Positions 45,210 through 53,637 of a stretch of 64,000 nt of DNA are shown here, in pieces. Numbering within the stretch: position 1 is the first letter of the stretch; each line of letters starts with the position of its first letter. This DNA is from Thalassovita mediterranea (GTDB lineage Bacteria; Pseudomonadota; Alphaproteobacteria; Caulobacterales; Hyphomonadaceae), in contig CP080408.1 of assembly GCA_019448215.1 (NCBI GenBank), forward strand, positions 1,426,001-1,490,000, read 5' to 3'. The notes under the pieces are model-generated. The model was not told where the DNA came from, did no database searches, and saw nothing but the letters and a program-made list of their open reading frames with translations. The translations under genes and the position numbers were made by a program.

Positions 45210-45797
45210 CTAAAGCGCGGCCTCGACCGCATTCACTTCGGGCACATAGGCCTTCAGCATATTTTCGATACCCTGCTTCAGCGTCATCGTGGACGATGGG
45301 CAGCCTGCGCAGGCGCCGCGCATGGCAAGGTGGACGATCCCCGTGTCGGCATCAAAGCGCTGGAAAGTGATGTCGCCGCCATCCTGCGCCACAGCAGGAC
45401 GCACGCGCGTCTCGATCAGCTCCAGGATCTCGCCGACGATTTCAGCGGTCTCGCCTTCATAGTCGTCCGCGGTGGTCGCATTGGCGTCAACTTGCGGCGA
45501 CGCGCCGCCATCGCTGAGCACGGGAAGCCCGGCGACATAGTGGTCCATGATCGCGGCAAGCACCATCGGGCGCAGATGTTTCCAGTCAGACCCTTCTGCC
45601 TTGGAGACAGACAGGAAGTCCGGTCCGAGGAAAACACGAGTTACGCCGTCCACATTGAAAACAGTTTGGGCAAGCGGGCTGGAGCCAGCCTCTTCAACGC
45701 TTGCGAAATCAAACGGGCCGACGGCGCCCGCAACGGTTTCGCCGGGGATGAACTTGATTGTGTCGGGGTTTGGCGTGGGCTCGGTCTGTATAAACAT
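45210..45797 (-). CDS. nfuA: NfuA-type iron-sulfur scaffold protein
   Basis: 195 residues from the ATG at 45797; upstream in-frame codons lack a site. The N-terminal Nfu-N domain (MFIQTEPTPNPDTIKFIPG) and the C-terminal NifU domain with the cluster-binding pair CAGC followed by PSSTMTLKQGIENMLK. It assembles or delivers [4Fe-4S] clusters, for which MiaB and other radical SAM proteins in this window are plausible clients (inference). First gene of the conserved cluster at this end. Confidence 0.93.
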   Translation of the reverse strand: MFIQTEPTPNPDTIKFIPGETVAGAVGPFDFASVEEAGSSPLAQTVFNVDGVTRVFLGPDFLSVSKAEGSDWKHLRPMVLAAIMDHYVAGLPVLSDGGASPQVDANATTADDYEGETAEIVGEILELIETRVRPAVAQDGGDITFQRFDADTGIVHLAMRGACAGCPSSTMTLKQGIENMLKAYVPEVNAVEAAL

Positions 45798-45899
45798 CGA
45801 AGGTCCGGCATTCTCTTGTCTGCTAACGCCGTTCAGATGGACGCCCATACCGCTTGTTTCAAGCCACTCACAGCCGTCTGGCGCAAACGTCGCTACAGG

Positions 45900-46985
45900 C
45901 TATTGCGTGCCCGACGCCCCTGCCAGGGCAGCCTCCGCCCGGTCTTCTGCGTCAATGATGATGGCGCCGCCGAGATCACGCGTCGCCCGGCCAGCCTCAC
46001 CGATATAGAAGGCCATCATGGCCAGATGGTCGGCCATGAGACGTGCGTCGCCTGACTGGTTCGACACAAAAAGCGGGTCCAGCGTCGCTGCCTTTCGCCA
46101 TGCCGCTGAAAGCCGGTCAATCCGCGATTGAACGGCCTCGCTGACCAGACTGTCCGGTTCAGCATTGAGGCTGGCGGTGATCAGCTGGCTTGCAAGCTGC
46201 GCGCGGGCGCGTGCAGCATAGAACGCGCGTATATCGCTCTTCGAAGCAGGCCATCCATCGCGAAGGTTTGACTGTTCTCCAAGCTCGGCGACGGAGATGT
46301 CAGACCAACTCGCCAGAAGGCCGAGCTTGTCCAGAAGGCTTTCGAACCCTGCAGCTTCGGCGGCGAGGTCGCGCTCCAGACGGCCCTCATATCGGGCCAG
46401 CGCCTCGGCGGCGGCGGCAAGGCGCGGTGTCTGTTCCAGTTGCGGATCAATCGCGAGCAGCCGGGCCGCAGCTGAAAGATCAGGGTCTGCACTGCCGCGA
46501 GGCGTTTTGGCCTGCATCGACATCAGCCGCGTATACTCACTCATCGAGGATGAGAGCGCTTCCTGCCAGGCTGGAAGGCCGGTCAGGCGTGCCTGCGGAT
46601 GCCAGCCCGGCCGGTCATTGGCCCAGCCCGGACCTTCGATCTCTCGGCCGATCATGGTGATGATGATACCCGTTTCCGGAGAGGTCCAGGGTCGCTCGGC
46701 TGACAGGACGACGGGTTCATCCTTGATGTCATGTGATCCGGCCACGAGCGCCGGATAAAACGCCACAATGGCAAGAATACCGAAGACTTTAAGCGTCTTT
46801 ACGCCTCTGGCCCACCACCATTCAGCCGTGCGCATCAAGGGCGACGGCTCAGCTTCATCAAGATAGGAGTCCGGCAGGTCAGTCCCGATCAGCGTCACAG
46901 CAGGCCCGTCCTCGCGGGTCTTTACTGGAAGCTTTTCGACATTGTTCATGCGGTCGATGATCCGGTCGTGGCGCGCTGGCGACAC
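45900..46985 (-). CDS. Membrane-anchored protein, DUF2333-like
   Basis: 361 residues if the GTG at 46985 is used; an ATG at 46949 would remove 12 residues, and neither has a good ribosome-binding site. One membrane helix (about 62-84) follows a cytoplasmic charged start; the rest is a long periplasmic helical domain. The segment EGPGWANDRPGWHPQARL and the following LPAWQEALSSSMSEYTRLM resemble the DUF2333 family. Function unknown. It stands alone, convergent with nothing and upstream of nfu by 102 bp. Confidence 0.55.
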   Translation of the reverse strand: MSPARHDRIIDRMNNVEKLPVKTREDGPAVTLIGTDLPDSYLDEAEPSPLMRTAEWWWARGVKTLKVFGILAIVAFYPALVAGSHDIKDEPVVLSAERPWTSPETGIIITMIGREIEGPGWANDRPGWHPQARLTGLPAWQEALSSSMSEYTRLMSMQAKTPRGSADPDLSAAARLLAIDPQLEQTPRLAAAAEALARYEGRLERDLAAEAAGFESLLDKLGLLASWSDISVAELGEQSNLRDGWPASKSDIRAFYAARARAQLASQLITASLNAEPDSLVSEAVQSRIDRLSAAWRKAATLDPLFVSNQSGDARLMADHLAMMAFYIGEAGRATRDLGGAIIIDAEDRAEAALAGASGTQ

Positions 46986-47106
46986 GTCTTGATCAAGCGC
47001 CGCAGCTTCTTCGATTAAGATTTTGTTAACACATAAATCTTGATCCGCCCACGGTGTATTGTGCGTTTATTACGCCTGCGAAACGATCAACAGTTTCGTC
47101 CGCGCC

Positions 47107-47229
47107 TTAAAGACCCAGCGTTTGCACGAGCGCGAGTGCGCTGGTGGCCGCAACCATGGAAAGGAGGACGAAGAGCCCAATCTGACCGCCGCGATGACGT
47201 CTTGCTGGACGCTCAGTTGTCGTTGCCAT
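47107..47229 (-). CDS. Possible micro-protein with one membrane helix (40 codons)
   Basis: ATG at 47229, TAA at 47107-47109. The product has a basic N-terminus (TTERPARRHRGG) and a hydrophobic helix (IGLFVLLSMVAATSALALV), the shape of a small inner-membrane protein. The ATG overlaps the end of the upstream lipoprotein gene in another frame (17 bp), so translation could be coupled. It is short and unconfirmed by homology, hence tentative. Confidence 0.35.
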   Translation of the reverse strand: MATTTERPARRHRGGQIGLFVLLSMVAATSALALVQTLGL

Positions 47230-47419
47230 CTTCGGTACTCTCCTCATTTTCGTCAGCCTCAAGCTCGCTCACCTGCTCGCTGACGCCTTCAGCAATGTCC
47301 TGAACGCGGTCGAGGCGTTCCTGTTGCCGGTCACATGCCGAAAGCAGGGAAATACTGGCAGAAATGGCCAGTAGCAGCGCGGCCAATGGCCGGGACAGGA
47401 GGGGCCGTAGGGTTTTCAT
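47213..47419 (-). CDS. Small acidic lipoprotein
   Basis: 68 residues from the ATG at 47419. The signal peptide (KTLRPLLSRPLAALLLAIS, then ASISLLSAC) ends in the lipobox LSAC; the mature peptide is a short helix rich in Glu and Asp (CDRQQERLDRVQDIAEGV, SELEADENEESTEDG). No ribosome-binding site is obvious. Function unknown; similar tiny lipoproteins are common and poorly annotated. Confidence 0.55.
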   Translation of the reverse strand: MKTLRPLLSRPLAALLLAISASISLLSACDRQQERLDRVQDIAEGVSEQVSELEADENEESTEDGNDN

Positions 47420-47449
47420 GTGGAGGAGGCGAATACTGTGAATCGACAC

Positions 47450-47465
47450 AAAAAGCGAGCGCTTT
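47450..47465 (-). terminator. Short hairpin after the esterase gene
   Basis: AAAGC (47452-47456) and GCTTT (47461-47465) around GAGC; the minus strand continues with TT. It sits immediately after the esterase stop at 47469; the short stem makes it a weak call. Confidence 0.35.
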
Positions 47466-47468
47466 GGT

Positions 47469-48422
47469 CTAGATCGCGCCGAGCGCCCGGCCGACCGTTT
47501 CGCCGGCTTCGTGGATCGCGTCGCGTGCCGGCATCGAAACGGCGGTAAGATTCATGAAGCCGTGAACCATGCCCGGATGCTCACGGATCGTAACGGGGAC
47601 GCCATGCGCGGCCAGCTTGCTGGCATAGGCGCGTCCTTCATCCTTAAGTGGGTCCCACCCGCAAAGGACGACATGCGCGGGTGGCAGACCGTAGAAATCG
47701 TCGTCCGGCGCAAATAGCGGAGACACTTTCCTGTCCATCCGGTCGCTTTCTGCCTGGATGTAGGCATCGCGGAAATAGTCGAAGAGGCGCTCGGACAGGA
47801 AGAAGCCTTCCTGGAAGGTCAGCTTTTTGGTGCTGATGTCGGCAAACTGGACGAGCGGGTACAGCAAAAGCTGGAAAGACGGTGAAGGTTCGCCCTGACG
47901 GTTCAGCTCCTGGCAGAGATAGGCGGCAAGGTTGCCCCCAGCACTGTCTCCTGCCACGCAGAGCCGTTCAGGATCCATTTTCAGGAACTCGGTGCGCGCG
48001 GTGGTCCATTTCCAGACCGCCATGGCGTCTTCGTGGGCGGCCGGAAATGGATGTTCCGGCGCCAGCCGGTAGTGAACGGACAGGACGCGGCAGCGCGACC
48101 CGGCCGCAAGCCGGCGGCAGATCATGTCATGGCTGTCTAGGTCGCCCAGCACAAACCCGCCACCATGAAAGAAGACGATGCCCGGCCCGGGGCCGATCCC
48201 GGCGCCAAGCGGCGTATAGAGCCGCGCCTTGAGAGGGCCGTCCGCACCATCGACGGCCAGCGTCGAGATATCGGCAAGCTCCGGCGCATCGCGCTCAACC
48301 GACCGGCTCGCCCGGTAAAAGCTACTCCTCAGCCTGTCGGCCGACTGGACGAAATCCAGCTTGGAAAAGTCAGGGAGCTTGAAGCGGTCCAGAAAGGTTC
48401 GCAGGGTTTCGTCGAGAGCCAT
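47469..48422 (-). CDS. Alpha/beta hydrolase, hormone-sensitive-lipase family esterase
   Basis: 317 residues from the ATG at 48422 (TTAGGG upstream; a start at 48443 is also possible). HGGGFVLGD forms the oxyanion hole, the nucleophile elbow is GDSAGG, and the acid and base are D (in CGWDPLKDEG) and H (MVHGFM). This is a carboxylesterase/lipase of family IV acting on short-chain esters; the natural substrate is unknown. It lies after the divergently organised neighbours with no clear operon. Confidence 0.88.
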   Translation of the reverse strand: MALDETLRTFLDRFKLPDFSKLDFVQSADRLRSSFYRASRSVERDAPELADISTLAVDGADGPLKARLYTPLGAGIGPGPGIVFFHGGGFVLGDLDSHDMICRRLAAGSRCRVLSVHYRLAPEHPFPAAHEDAMAVWKWTTARTEFLKMDPERLCVAGDSAGGNLAAYLCQELNRQGEPSPSFQLLLYPLVQFADISTKKLTFQEGFFLSERLFDYFRDAYIQAESDRMDRKVSPLFAPDDDFYGLPPAHVVLCGWDPLKDEGRAYASKLAAHGVPVTIREHPGMVHGFMNLTAVSMPARDAIHEAGETVGRALGAI

Positions 48423-48498
48423 CACCCTAAAATGACGCTTCACTCACCTTTTTTGAAGCATATTTTCGCGCAAGGCCCCGGGTTTTTTGTGGGCGGGC

Positions 48499-49413
48499 CT
48501 AATAGGCTGACATCATCCAGATGATCCGCCGGATGCCATAGCGGTCCAGATAGTCGAGCCCGGTCGTCCACAGACGCGCCTTGGTCATCTCGGGCAGGTT
48601 CTCGACGCGCTGGATCATGCGAACGCCAAGATCGCAGAAGTTTACGGTCTCAAGCGCCGCATCCATCTCCCGCCGGCTCTTGCCTTCGGTGGTCAGCAGT
48701 AGGGTAAGGTCGCTATCGAACAAGGCACCGGTGCCGAGCGTCTGGAGGGCGCTCATATCGGCGCGCGATGGATAGCCTCTGTTCTGTGGCCGTATCCTCG
48801 CATCGATCACCGCATCGAGCAGGATGGTCAGCGTCTCCAGCGAATAATCGTAAAGCGGCTCACCGGGTGCGAGATAGGACTGCAGCAGCAGGTAGGCATC
48901 CTGCTCGGCGAGCTCTGCATAGGCGACAAGGTCGGTGCCCATACAATAGGGCGCGCCGGACTCTGACAGGCTTTCCAGACGCGAGCGCGTCAGCTCCATG
49001 ACCTCATTTGCATAGCGTATGTCGGCCTTGGACAGCCGCTGCAGGCTCTGCATGATCGGCTCGCTACCGGCCTGCAGGAGCAGCACGCCGATCTCTCCCT
49101 CAGGCACGCCCCGCTCAAGGGCGACCAGCAATGTCTCGCGCAACTGCCGGGCCTCTGCCGGAAACGCGCTGTCGAGCTTTCGGAAATAGGTGCGCGTCAG
49201 CGGGTCTTCGCCAAGCTCGGCAAGCGCGGCCTCGGCGTCAGCTTTCCCGTCGCTGGCGACTTCATCGCTGATCTGCCCGCCGGTGAGAGAGGGCCAGGCG
49301 AACAGGAGACCGGTGACGGCGAGGGCAAGTACGAAGGCGGCGGCCACAATCCAGGTGCCGCCAGACGCCGCCTTGCCCTTCCCCCCATCCGGTCTGTCTG
49401 GTTCGCCGCTCAC
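48499..49413 (-). CDS. Membrane-anchored protein of unknown function
   Basis: 304 residues from GTG at 49413. One membrane helix near residues 20-40 (TWIVAAAFVLALAVTGLLFA), then a helical periplasmic domain with two cysteines in PYCMGTDLVAY and NFCDLGVRM. The start is 2 bp after the stop of the feruloyl-CoA-synthase-like gene on the same strand, so the two are probably translated together. No family was recognised. Confidence 0.65.
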   Translation of the reverse strand: MSGEPDRPDGGKGKAASGGTWIVAAAFVLALAVTGLLFAWPSLTGGQISDEVASDGKADAEAALAELGEDPLTRTYFRKLDSAFPAEARQLRETLLVALERGVPEGEIGVLLLQAGSEPIMQSLQRLSKADIRYANEVMELTRSRLESLSESGAPYCMGTDLVAYAELAEQDAYLLLQSYLAPGEPLYDYSLETLTILLDAVIDARIRPQNRGYPSRADMSALQTLGTGALFDSDLTLLLTTEGKSRREMDAALETVNFCDLGVRMIQRVENLPEMTKARLWTTGLDYLDRYGIRRIIWMMSAY

Positions 49414-49415
49414 AC

Positions 49416-51272
49416 TCAGGCTGTGATGACGCCGGGTGCTGGCGGTTCACTGAAGAGGCCGCGCACCAGATCGTCGCGCCGGTCGATGACGCAGCGCTGG
49501 TTTACATAGCCCTTGTCGGTGATTTCGCCCGCATCGATGGATGGCGGCTCGGTCATGACGGTGAAACGGCGGATCTTGCGTGAAGAGCCTTTTTCGCCCG
49601 CATTGAACGCCTTCACTTTTTCTGTGAGGTCGGCGGTCAGCTGCGCGAGCGCTTTCGGCGCGTCGCCTTCTGCCTTCTTCACGTATGACATGAAGGTCGC
49701 TTGCGCAGGCCAGAACATCGCAGCTGCAAAGTCCTTGTCCTGACCGGCAATGACCGCGTCAAAGACCAGCGGCGAACAGGCCGCGACAAGGTCGGGTCGC
49801 AGCGTGCCGACCGACACCCATGTACCGGTCGACAGCTTGAAGTCCTCACCAACGCGGCCGTCAAAAATGATACCTTTGTTGGGGTCATTCTCGTCCACCA
49901 TGATGGCGGCGTCGCCGAGCTTGTAATAGCCTTCTTCGTCGAACACTTCGGCGTTCTTGTCCGGCATGTCGAGATAGCCCGGCATCACGCTGGGGCCCTT
50001 CACGCGAACTTCCAGTTTTGCGCCATTTGGCACCAGCTTGAGGGTAGAGCCCGGCAGCGGCAGCCCGATCAGGCCTACGCGCTCCACCACCCAGTGCACC
50101 ACGGTAATGCCCTGCGTCTCGGTCGCGCCATACATGGTGATGATCGGGATACGCTTGCCGGTCGCCTTGATGGCGAGTTTTTGCAGCCGGTCATAAAGGT
50201 CATCCGACAGCGTCGCGCCGCCATAGCCGACAGAGCGCATGTTCTTGAAGAAAGCCTCGAGCAGGTCATCGTCCTGCTCCATCGCATCGGCCAGCATGGA
50301 GAGCGCGATCGGCGCGGTGCCGAAGGAAGACGGGCTGACTTCGCGGATGTTGCGGATCGTTTCACCGAACAGGTCCGGGGTCGGCTTGCCGCCATCGATC
50401 CAGAAGGTTGAGCCGTTGAACAGCGCACCGTTGAAGTTCACATTCGAGCCAGAAATGTGGTTCCACGGCAGCCAGTCGAGGACGTTGTGGACCTCGTCCG
50501 GATCATAGTCCGGGTCCTTCTCGTCATCGCGCAGGCCATCGACGCCGGCGATCATCGAACACATCGCGCCCTGCGTCTGTGGCACAGGCTTTGGCATACC
50601 GGTGGAGCCGGAGGTGAAGAGGTATTTGCCGACGCTATCATCGTTCAGCTTCGACATGGCCTCATCGACGGCCGGGGTCGGCTTGGTCTCTGCCAGCGTG
50701 TCGAAGGACTGGATCTCATTCGTCGCGCCATTTTTGGCGAAGATCGTACAGCCATGCTCGCCGAGCGCGTCGAGCGCATTCTTGAACGGCGCCACATCCT
50801 GAACAAAGATCGCCTTGGGCTGCACCGCCTCAAAGCAATGCTTCAGCTTGCCGAAATCGGTCGACATGGTGGAATAGGGCACAGAAATCGGCGCGGCGGG
50901 GGCGCCAATCTTCATCGCTGCCAGGATCACCAGCGCGCTCTCGATGGAGTTGCCAGACAGGATCATCACCGGCGATTTCGGGCCAGCACCCATGTCGAGG
51001 AAAGCCTGCGCCAGCGCATCGACCTTCTTCTTGCCTTCGCCATAGGTGACGGTCCGCCACTGATCGGTCTCAGCGTCGCGCTGTTTCAGCCATGGGCGGT
51101 CCGGATGTTCTGCGGCGCGCTCATCCAGGCAGTGCGGAATGGTCTTCGGCCGGTCGCCGGGTGTCTGGCGCGGCGTCAGATAGATTGTGCCGTCATCCTT
51201 GCGGACCATCTCGATGTCCGGCTCTTTCTGCGGCAGGGGGCGAAATGGCGGCAAAGCCTGTCCGTCAGCCAT
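49416..51272 (-). CDS. AMP-forming acyl-CoA synthetase, feruloyl-CoA synthase-like
   Basis: 618 residues of the ANL superfamily: phosphate loop YLFTSGSTGMPKPVPQTQG (residues near 215-233), MYGATETQG, and the C-terminal GRVGEDFKLSTGTWVSVGTL that is typical of feruloyl-CoA synthases, which activate hydroxycinnamates. The exact acid remains uncertain. The ATG at 51272 has CAAGGGAGATACCC upstream. An operator-like palindrome lies 28-51 bp before it, overlapping the promoter region. Confidence 0.8.
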   Translation of the reverse strand: MADGQALPPFRPLPQKEPDIEMVRKDDGTIYLTPRQTPGDRPKTIPHCLDERAAEHPDRPWLKQRDAETDQWRTVTYGEGKKKVDALAQAFLDMGAGPKSPVMILSGNSIESALVILAAMKIGAPAAPISVPYSTMSTDFGKLKHCFEAVQPKAIFVQDVAPFKNALDALGEHGCTIFAKNGATNEIQSFDTLAETKPTPAVDEAMSKLNDDSVGKYLFTSGSTGMPKPVPQTQGAMCSMIAGVDGLRDDEKDPDYDPDEVHNVLDWLPWNHISGSNVNFNGALFNGSTFWIDGGKPTPDLFGETIRNIREVSPSSFGTAPIALSMLADAMEQDDDLLEAFFKNMRSVGYGGATLSDDLYDRLQKLAIKATGKRIPIITMYGATETQGITVVHWVVERVGLIGLPLPGSTLKLVPNGAKLEVRVKGPSVMPGYLDMPDKNAEVFDEEGYYKLGDAAIMVDENDPNKGIIFDGRVGEDFKLSTGTWVSVGTLRPDLVAACSPLVFDAVIAGQDKDFAAAMFWPAQATFMSYVKKAEGDAPKALAQLTADLTEKVKAFNAGEKGSSRKIRRFTVMTEPPSIDAGEITDKGYVNQRCVIDRRDDLVRGLFSEPPAPGVITA

Positions 51273-51299
51273 GGGTATCTCCCTTGAAATTCAGTTTTT

Positions 51300-51323
51300 T
51301 GTATAGCCCGACCAGTCTATACA
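51300..51323. promoter_or_regulatory. TetR-type operator candidate
   Basis: Perfect inverted repeat TGTATAG (51300-51306) and CTATACA (51317-51323) with 10 bp between; the inner part contains GACCAGTC, itself nearly symmetric. Size and layout are those of TetR-family operators (compare TAGAC-N-GGTCTA NemR boxes). It lies in the 82 bp between the divergent synthetase and TrmO-like genes. Confidence 0.5.
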
Positions 51324-51354
51324 CAGGCAAATTCCTGCCAAGAGAAACCCGCCG

Positions 51355-51828
51355 ATGACCCAACGTAATATAGGTATCTACCCTATCGGAATTGTTAGGT
51401 CCAAGCGCTCTGAACCGATAGATGACGGATGGGGTGCCATCCCCGCGCACATCGAACTCGACCCCGATCAGTTCACGCCCGAAGCACTTTTCGGTCTCGA
51501 CACATTCTCTCACGCGGAGATCATTTTCCTCTTCGACCGCGTGCCCGATGAGAAGATTGAGCGCGGCGCGCGTCATCCGCGCGGCAACAAGGATTGGCCA
51601 CTGACCGGCATCTTCGCTCAGCGCGGCAAGAACCGTCCCAACCGGATCGGCGTCACGGTCTGCCGCGTCCTGAAGGTGGACGGGCTAAACCTCTATCTCG
51701 AAGGCCTCGACGCGATCGACGGCACCCCGGTCATCGACATCAAACCCGTCATGGAAGGCTTCCTGCCCCGCGGTGAAATCCTCGAACCTGACTGGTCAAA
51801 GGCGCTGATGGCGGGGTATTGGAAGTAG
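51355..51828 (+). CDS. TrmO/TsaA-family protein, tRNA t6A methyltransferase-like
   Basis: 157 residues of the TsaA-like beta-barrel family: GIYPIGIVRSKRSE, GIFAQRGKNRPNRIGVTV and LDAIDGTPVIDIKP are the family motifs. E. coli TrmO N6-methylates t6A37 in tRNA-Thr; here the C-terminal half of TrmO is absent, as in short TsaA-type proteins, so the role is inferred. Start ATG at 51355. Confidence 0.85.
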   Translation: MTQRNIGIYPIGIVRSKRSEPIDDGWGAIPAHIELDPDQFTPEALFGLDTFSHAEIIFLFDRVPDEKIERGARHPRGNKDWPLTGIFAQRGKNRPNRIGVTVCRVLKVDGLNLYLEGLDAIDGTPVIDIKPVMEGFLPRGEILEPDWSKALMAGYWK

Positions 51829-51850
51829 CTGCTGCCCAACCCCCTCTTTC

Positions 51851-51936
51851 CGTCATCCCAGCGAAAGCTGGGACCCATGGCGGTTGAGAAATCACCTCCC
51901 GGCCGTCATGGACCCCACCTTGCGGTGGGGAGGCGG
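51851..51936. repeat. Structured intergenic repeat, copy 1
   Basis: Opens with hairpin TCCCAGC-GAAA-GCTGGGA (51856-51873; GNRA tetraloop), continues CATGGCGGTTGAG, and ends in a second hairpin CCCCACC-TTGC-GGTGGGG (51913-51930). A copy with the same first 30 or so bases and same layout is at 56417. It lies between convergent TrmO-like and sulfotransferase-like genes. Confidence 0.8.
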
Positions 51937-51949
51937 AAGTGAGGAAGCC

Positions 51950-52696
51950 TCAGGCGGATTTCGGCTTCAATCGGTGGGCAGCGATCGCCTCATGGCTCTC
52001 CCGCGCCTCATCCGCCAGCTTGCGCAGCGCGTCAGGCAGCACCGGATTTTCCATTCGCGGCGCGCCAAACCCTGTCGACTGCCACACCGCATCATACCAG
52101 TGCGGCGCCCAGACCCCGTCTTCCGGCTTTGGCCCCGCCTCCCAGCTCAGCATGGCATCGGTGTATTCGATGCCAAGCGCTGCGCAGAGGGCGCGTAACA
52201 TCCCGGCTGGGTCTTCAAGGATATCATCGGAATCGACCACAGGCGGCGCTTCGCCCCTGATCTGACACACCCTGTCGAACAGCTCTGCCTGCTGCGGCAC
52301 CCCGATCGCTTCGAGGCTTACCGTCTCCATCTTGCGCGCATAGGAGGCGAGCACACGTGCCGGGTCTCGGATGAGGAAGGCATTGGTCACCCGGTGCATC
52401 CAGCTGCGGGGCAGAGCGGGCGCCATATGGTGCGTCATATGCTTCTGGTAGAAGACGGGCTTTCCGTTCGGCACGGGCGCTTCGCTCAGCTCTCGCGCAA
52501 CAACGGCGCCGTCATGCGCCTGCGCCTCCAGGATCTCCGCCTGCATCGGGTGCACGGTGCCGGTAGAGACAAGATAGGCCGCGTAGAACGGCTCATCGAC
52601 GCAGGCCGTATCAGGCCGCGCGCCAAAGCTGCGCATCATCGTGGTCGAGAGATTACGCGGGCCAGACCACATGGCGATGCGGACAGGCTCGTTCAT
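51950..52696 (-). CDS. Sulfotransferase-like P-loop protein
   Basis: 248 residues. N-terminal PAPS-type phosphate loop SGPRNLSTTMMRSF near 11-24, DEPFYAAYL after it, and a central RDPARVLASYARK, which corresponds to the 3'-phosphate-binding part of sulfotransferases. Substrate unknown. Its ATG overlaps the stop of the upstream aminotransferase by 4 bp (ATGA), so translation is coupled. In plants a sulfotransferase-like domain of this type is fused to a class IV aminotransferase (from memory), which supports a shared pathway. Confidence 0.75.
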   Translation of the reverse strand: MNEPVRIAMWSGPRNLSTTMMRSFGARPDTACVDEPFYAAYLVSTGTVHPMQAEILEAQAHDGAVVARELSEAPVPNGKPVFYQKHMTHHMAPALPRSWMHRVTNAFLIRDPARVLASYARKMETVSLEAIGVPQQAELFDRVCQIRGEAPPVVDSDDILEDPAGMLRALCAALGIEYTDAMLSWEAGPKPEDGVWAPHWYDAVWQSTGFGAPRMENPVLPDALRKLADEARESHEAIAAHRLKPKSA

Positions 52697-53619
52697 TTGA
52701 TTGGTGTCAGGCTGCGGGCGACAAGATCCTGGTAAAGCCCGGTAATCCGCTTCGCCATTGGCCCGCCGACATGCTCGATTGTGCGCCCGTCCACTTCACG
52801 CACCGGCGTCACGCCTGCAAACGTGCCCGTCACAAAGGCTTCATCAGCCGAATAGACGTCAAACAGCGAGAAGCGTTTCTCACGGACCGTAATCCCGGCT
52901 TCCTCGCAGACGTGGATGATATTCCCGCGCGTGATTCCGCCAAGGCAGTAATCGGGCGGCGACGTCCAGACCTCGCCATCGCGCACGATGAAGAAATGGG
53001 TCGAGTTACAGGTCGCGACGAACCCGTTGGCATCCAGCATCAGCCCCTCATCCGCGCCCGCCTTGTCGGCTTGGATGCAGGCGAGAATGCAATTGAGCTT
53101 TGAGTGCGAGTTGAGCTTCTGGTCCTGCTCGGCAGGCCCAGTGCGACGCACATGAACGGTAAAGAGCGAAAGCCCTTTCTCGATCACTTCCGGCACGGGC
53201 GCCTTGTATTCCGGTATGATGACGACGGTCGGCTTCGTAATGGTAAAGCGCGGGCCCTGATAAGGCGTCTTCTTGATGCCACGCGTCACCATCAGCCGGA
53301 TATGCACACCGTCGCTCATCTCCTGCGCCTTCAGGCAGTCGAACAGGCGCTGGGTGAGCTCCTCCTTCGAAAGCCCGATATCCATGTCGATGGTCTTTGC
53401 GCCCGCATAGAGCCGCTTCAGGTGCTCATCGAGGAAGGCCACACCGCCATTCTTGACCCGCAGGCCTTCCCAAACCCCGTCGCCCAGCAGGTAGCCACTG
53501 TCGAATACCGAGACGGTCGCTTCATCGCGGTGCTTCAGCTCTCCATTGACGGAGATCAGCACATCCGCATTGCGCGGATCATAGACAAAGTCATGCACAC
53601 CGTGCGGTTCGTCTTCCAT
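52693..53619 (-). CDS. Class IV PLP aminotransferase (branched-chain/D-amino-acid type)
   Basis: 308 residues. The PLP lysine is K174 in LNSHSKLNCILA; SGYLLGDGVWEGLRV near 41-55, DEGLMLDANGFVATCNSTHFF and SADEAFVTGTFAGVTPV are the fold-type IV signatures. Class IV contains branched-chain, D-amino-acid and aminodeoxychorismate enzymes; the substrate cannot be fixed. It overlaps the sulfotransferase-like gene by 4 bp. A tandem 14-bp repeat is 19 bp before its ATG. Confidence 0.82.
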   Translation of the reverse strand: MEDEPHGVHDFVYDPRNADVLISVNGELKHRDEATVSVFDSGYLLGDGVWEGLRVKNGGVAFLDEHLKRLYAGAKTIDMDIGLSKEELTQRLFDCLKAQEMSDGVHIRLMVTRGIKKTPYQGPRFTITKPTVVIIPEYKAPVPEVIEKGLSLFTVHVRRTGPAEQDQKLNSHSKLNCILACIQADKAGADEGLMLDANGFVATCNSTHFFIVRDGEVWTSPPDYCLGGITRGNIIHVCEEAGITVREKRFSLFDVYSADEAFVTGTFAGVTPVREVDGRTIEHVGGPMAKRITGLYQDLVARSLTPIK

Positions 53620-53637
53620 CGAGTGGTCTCCTGTCTC

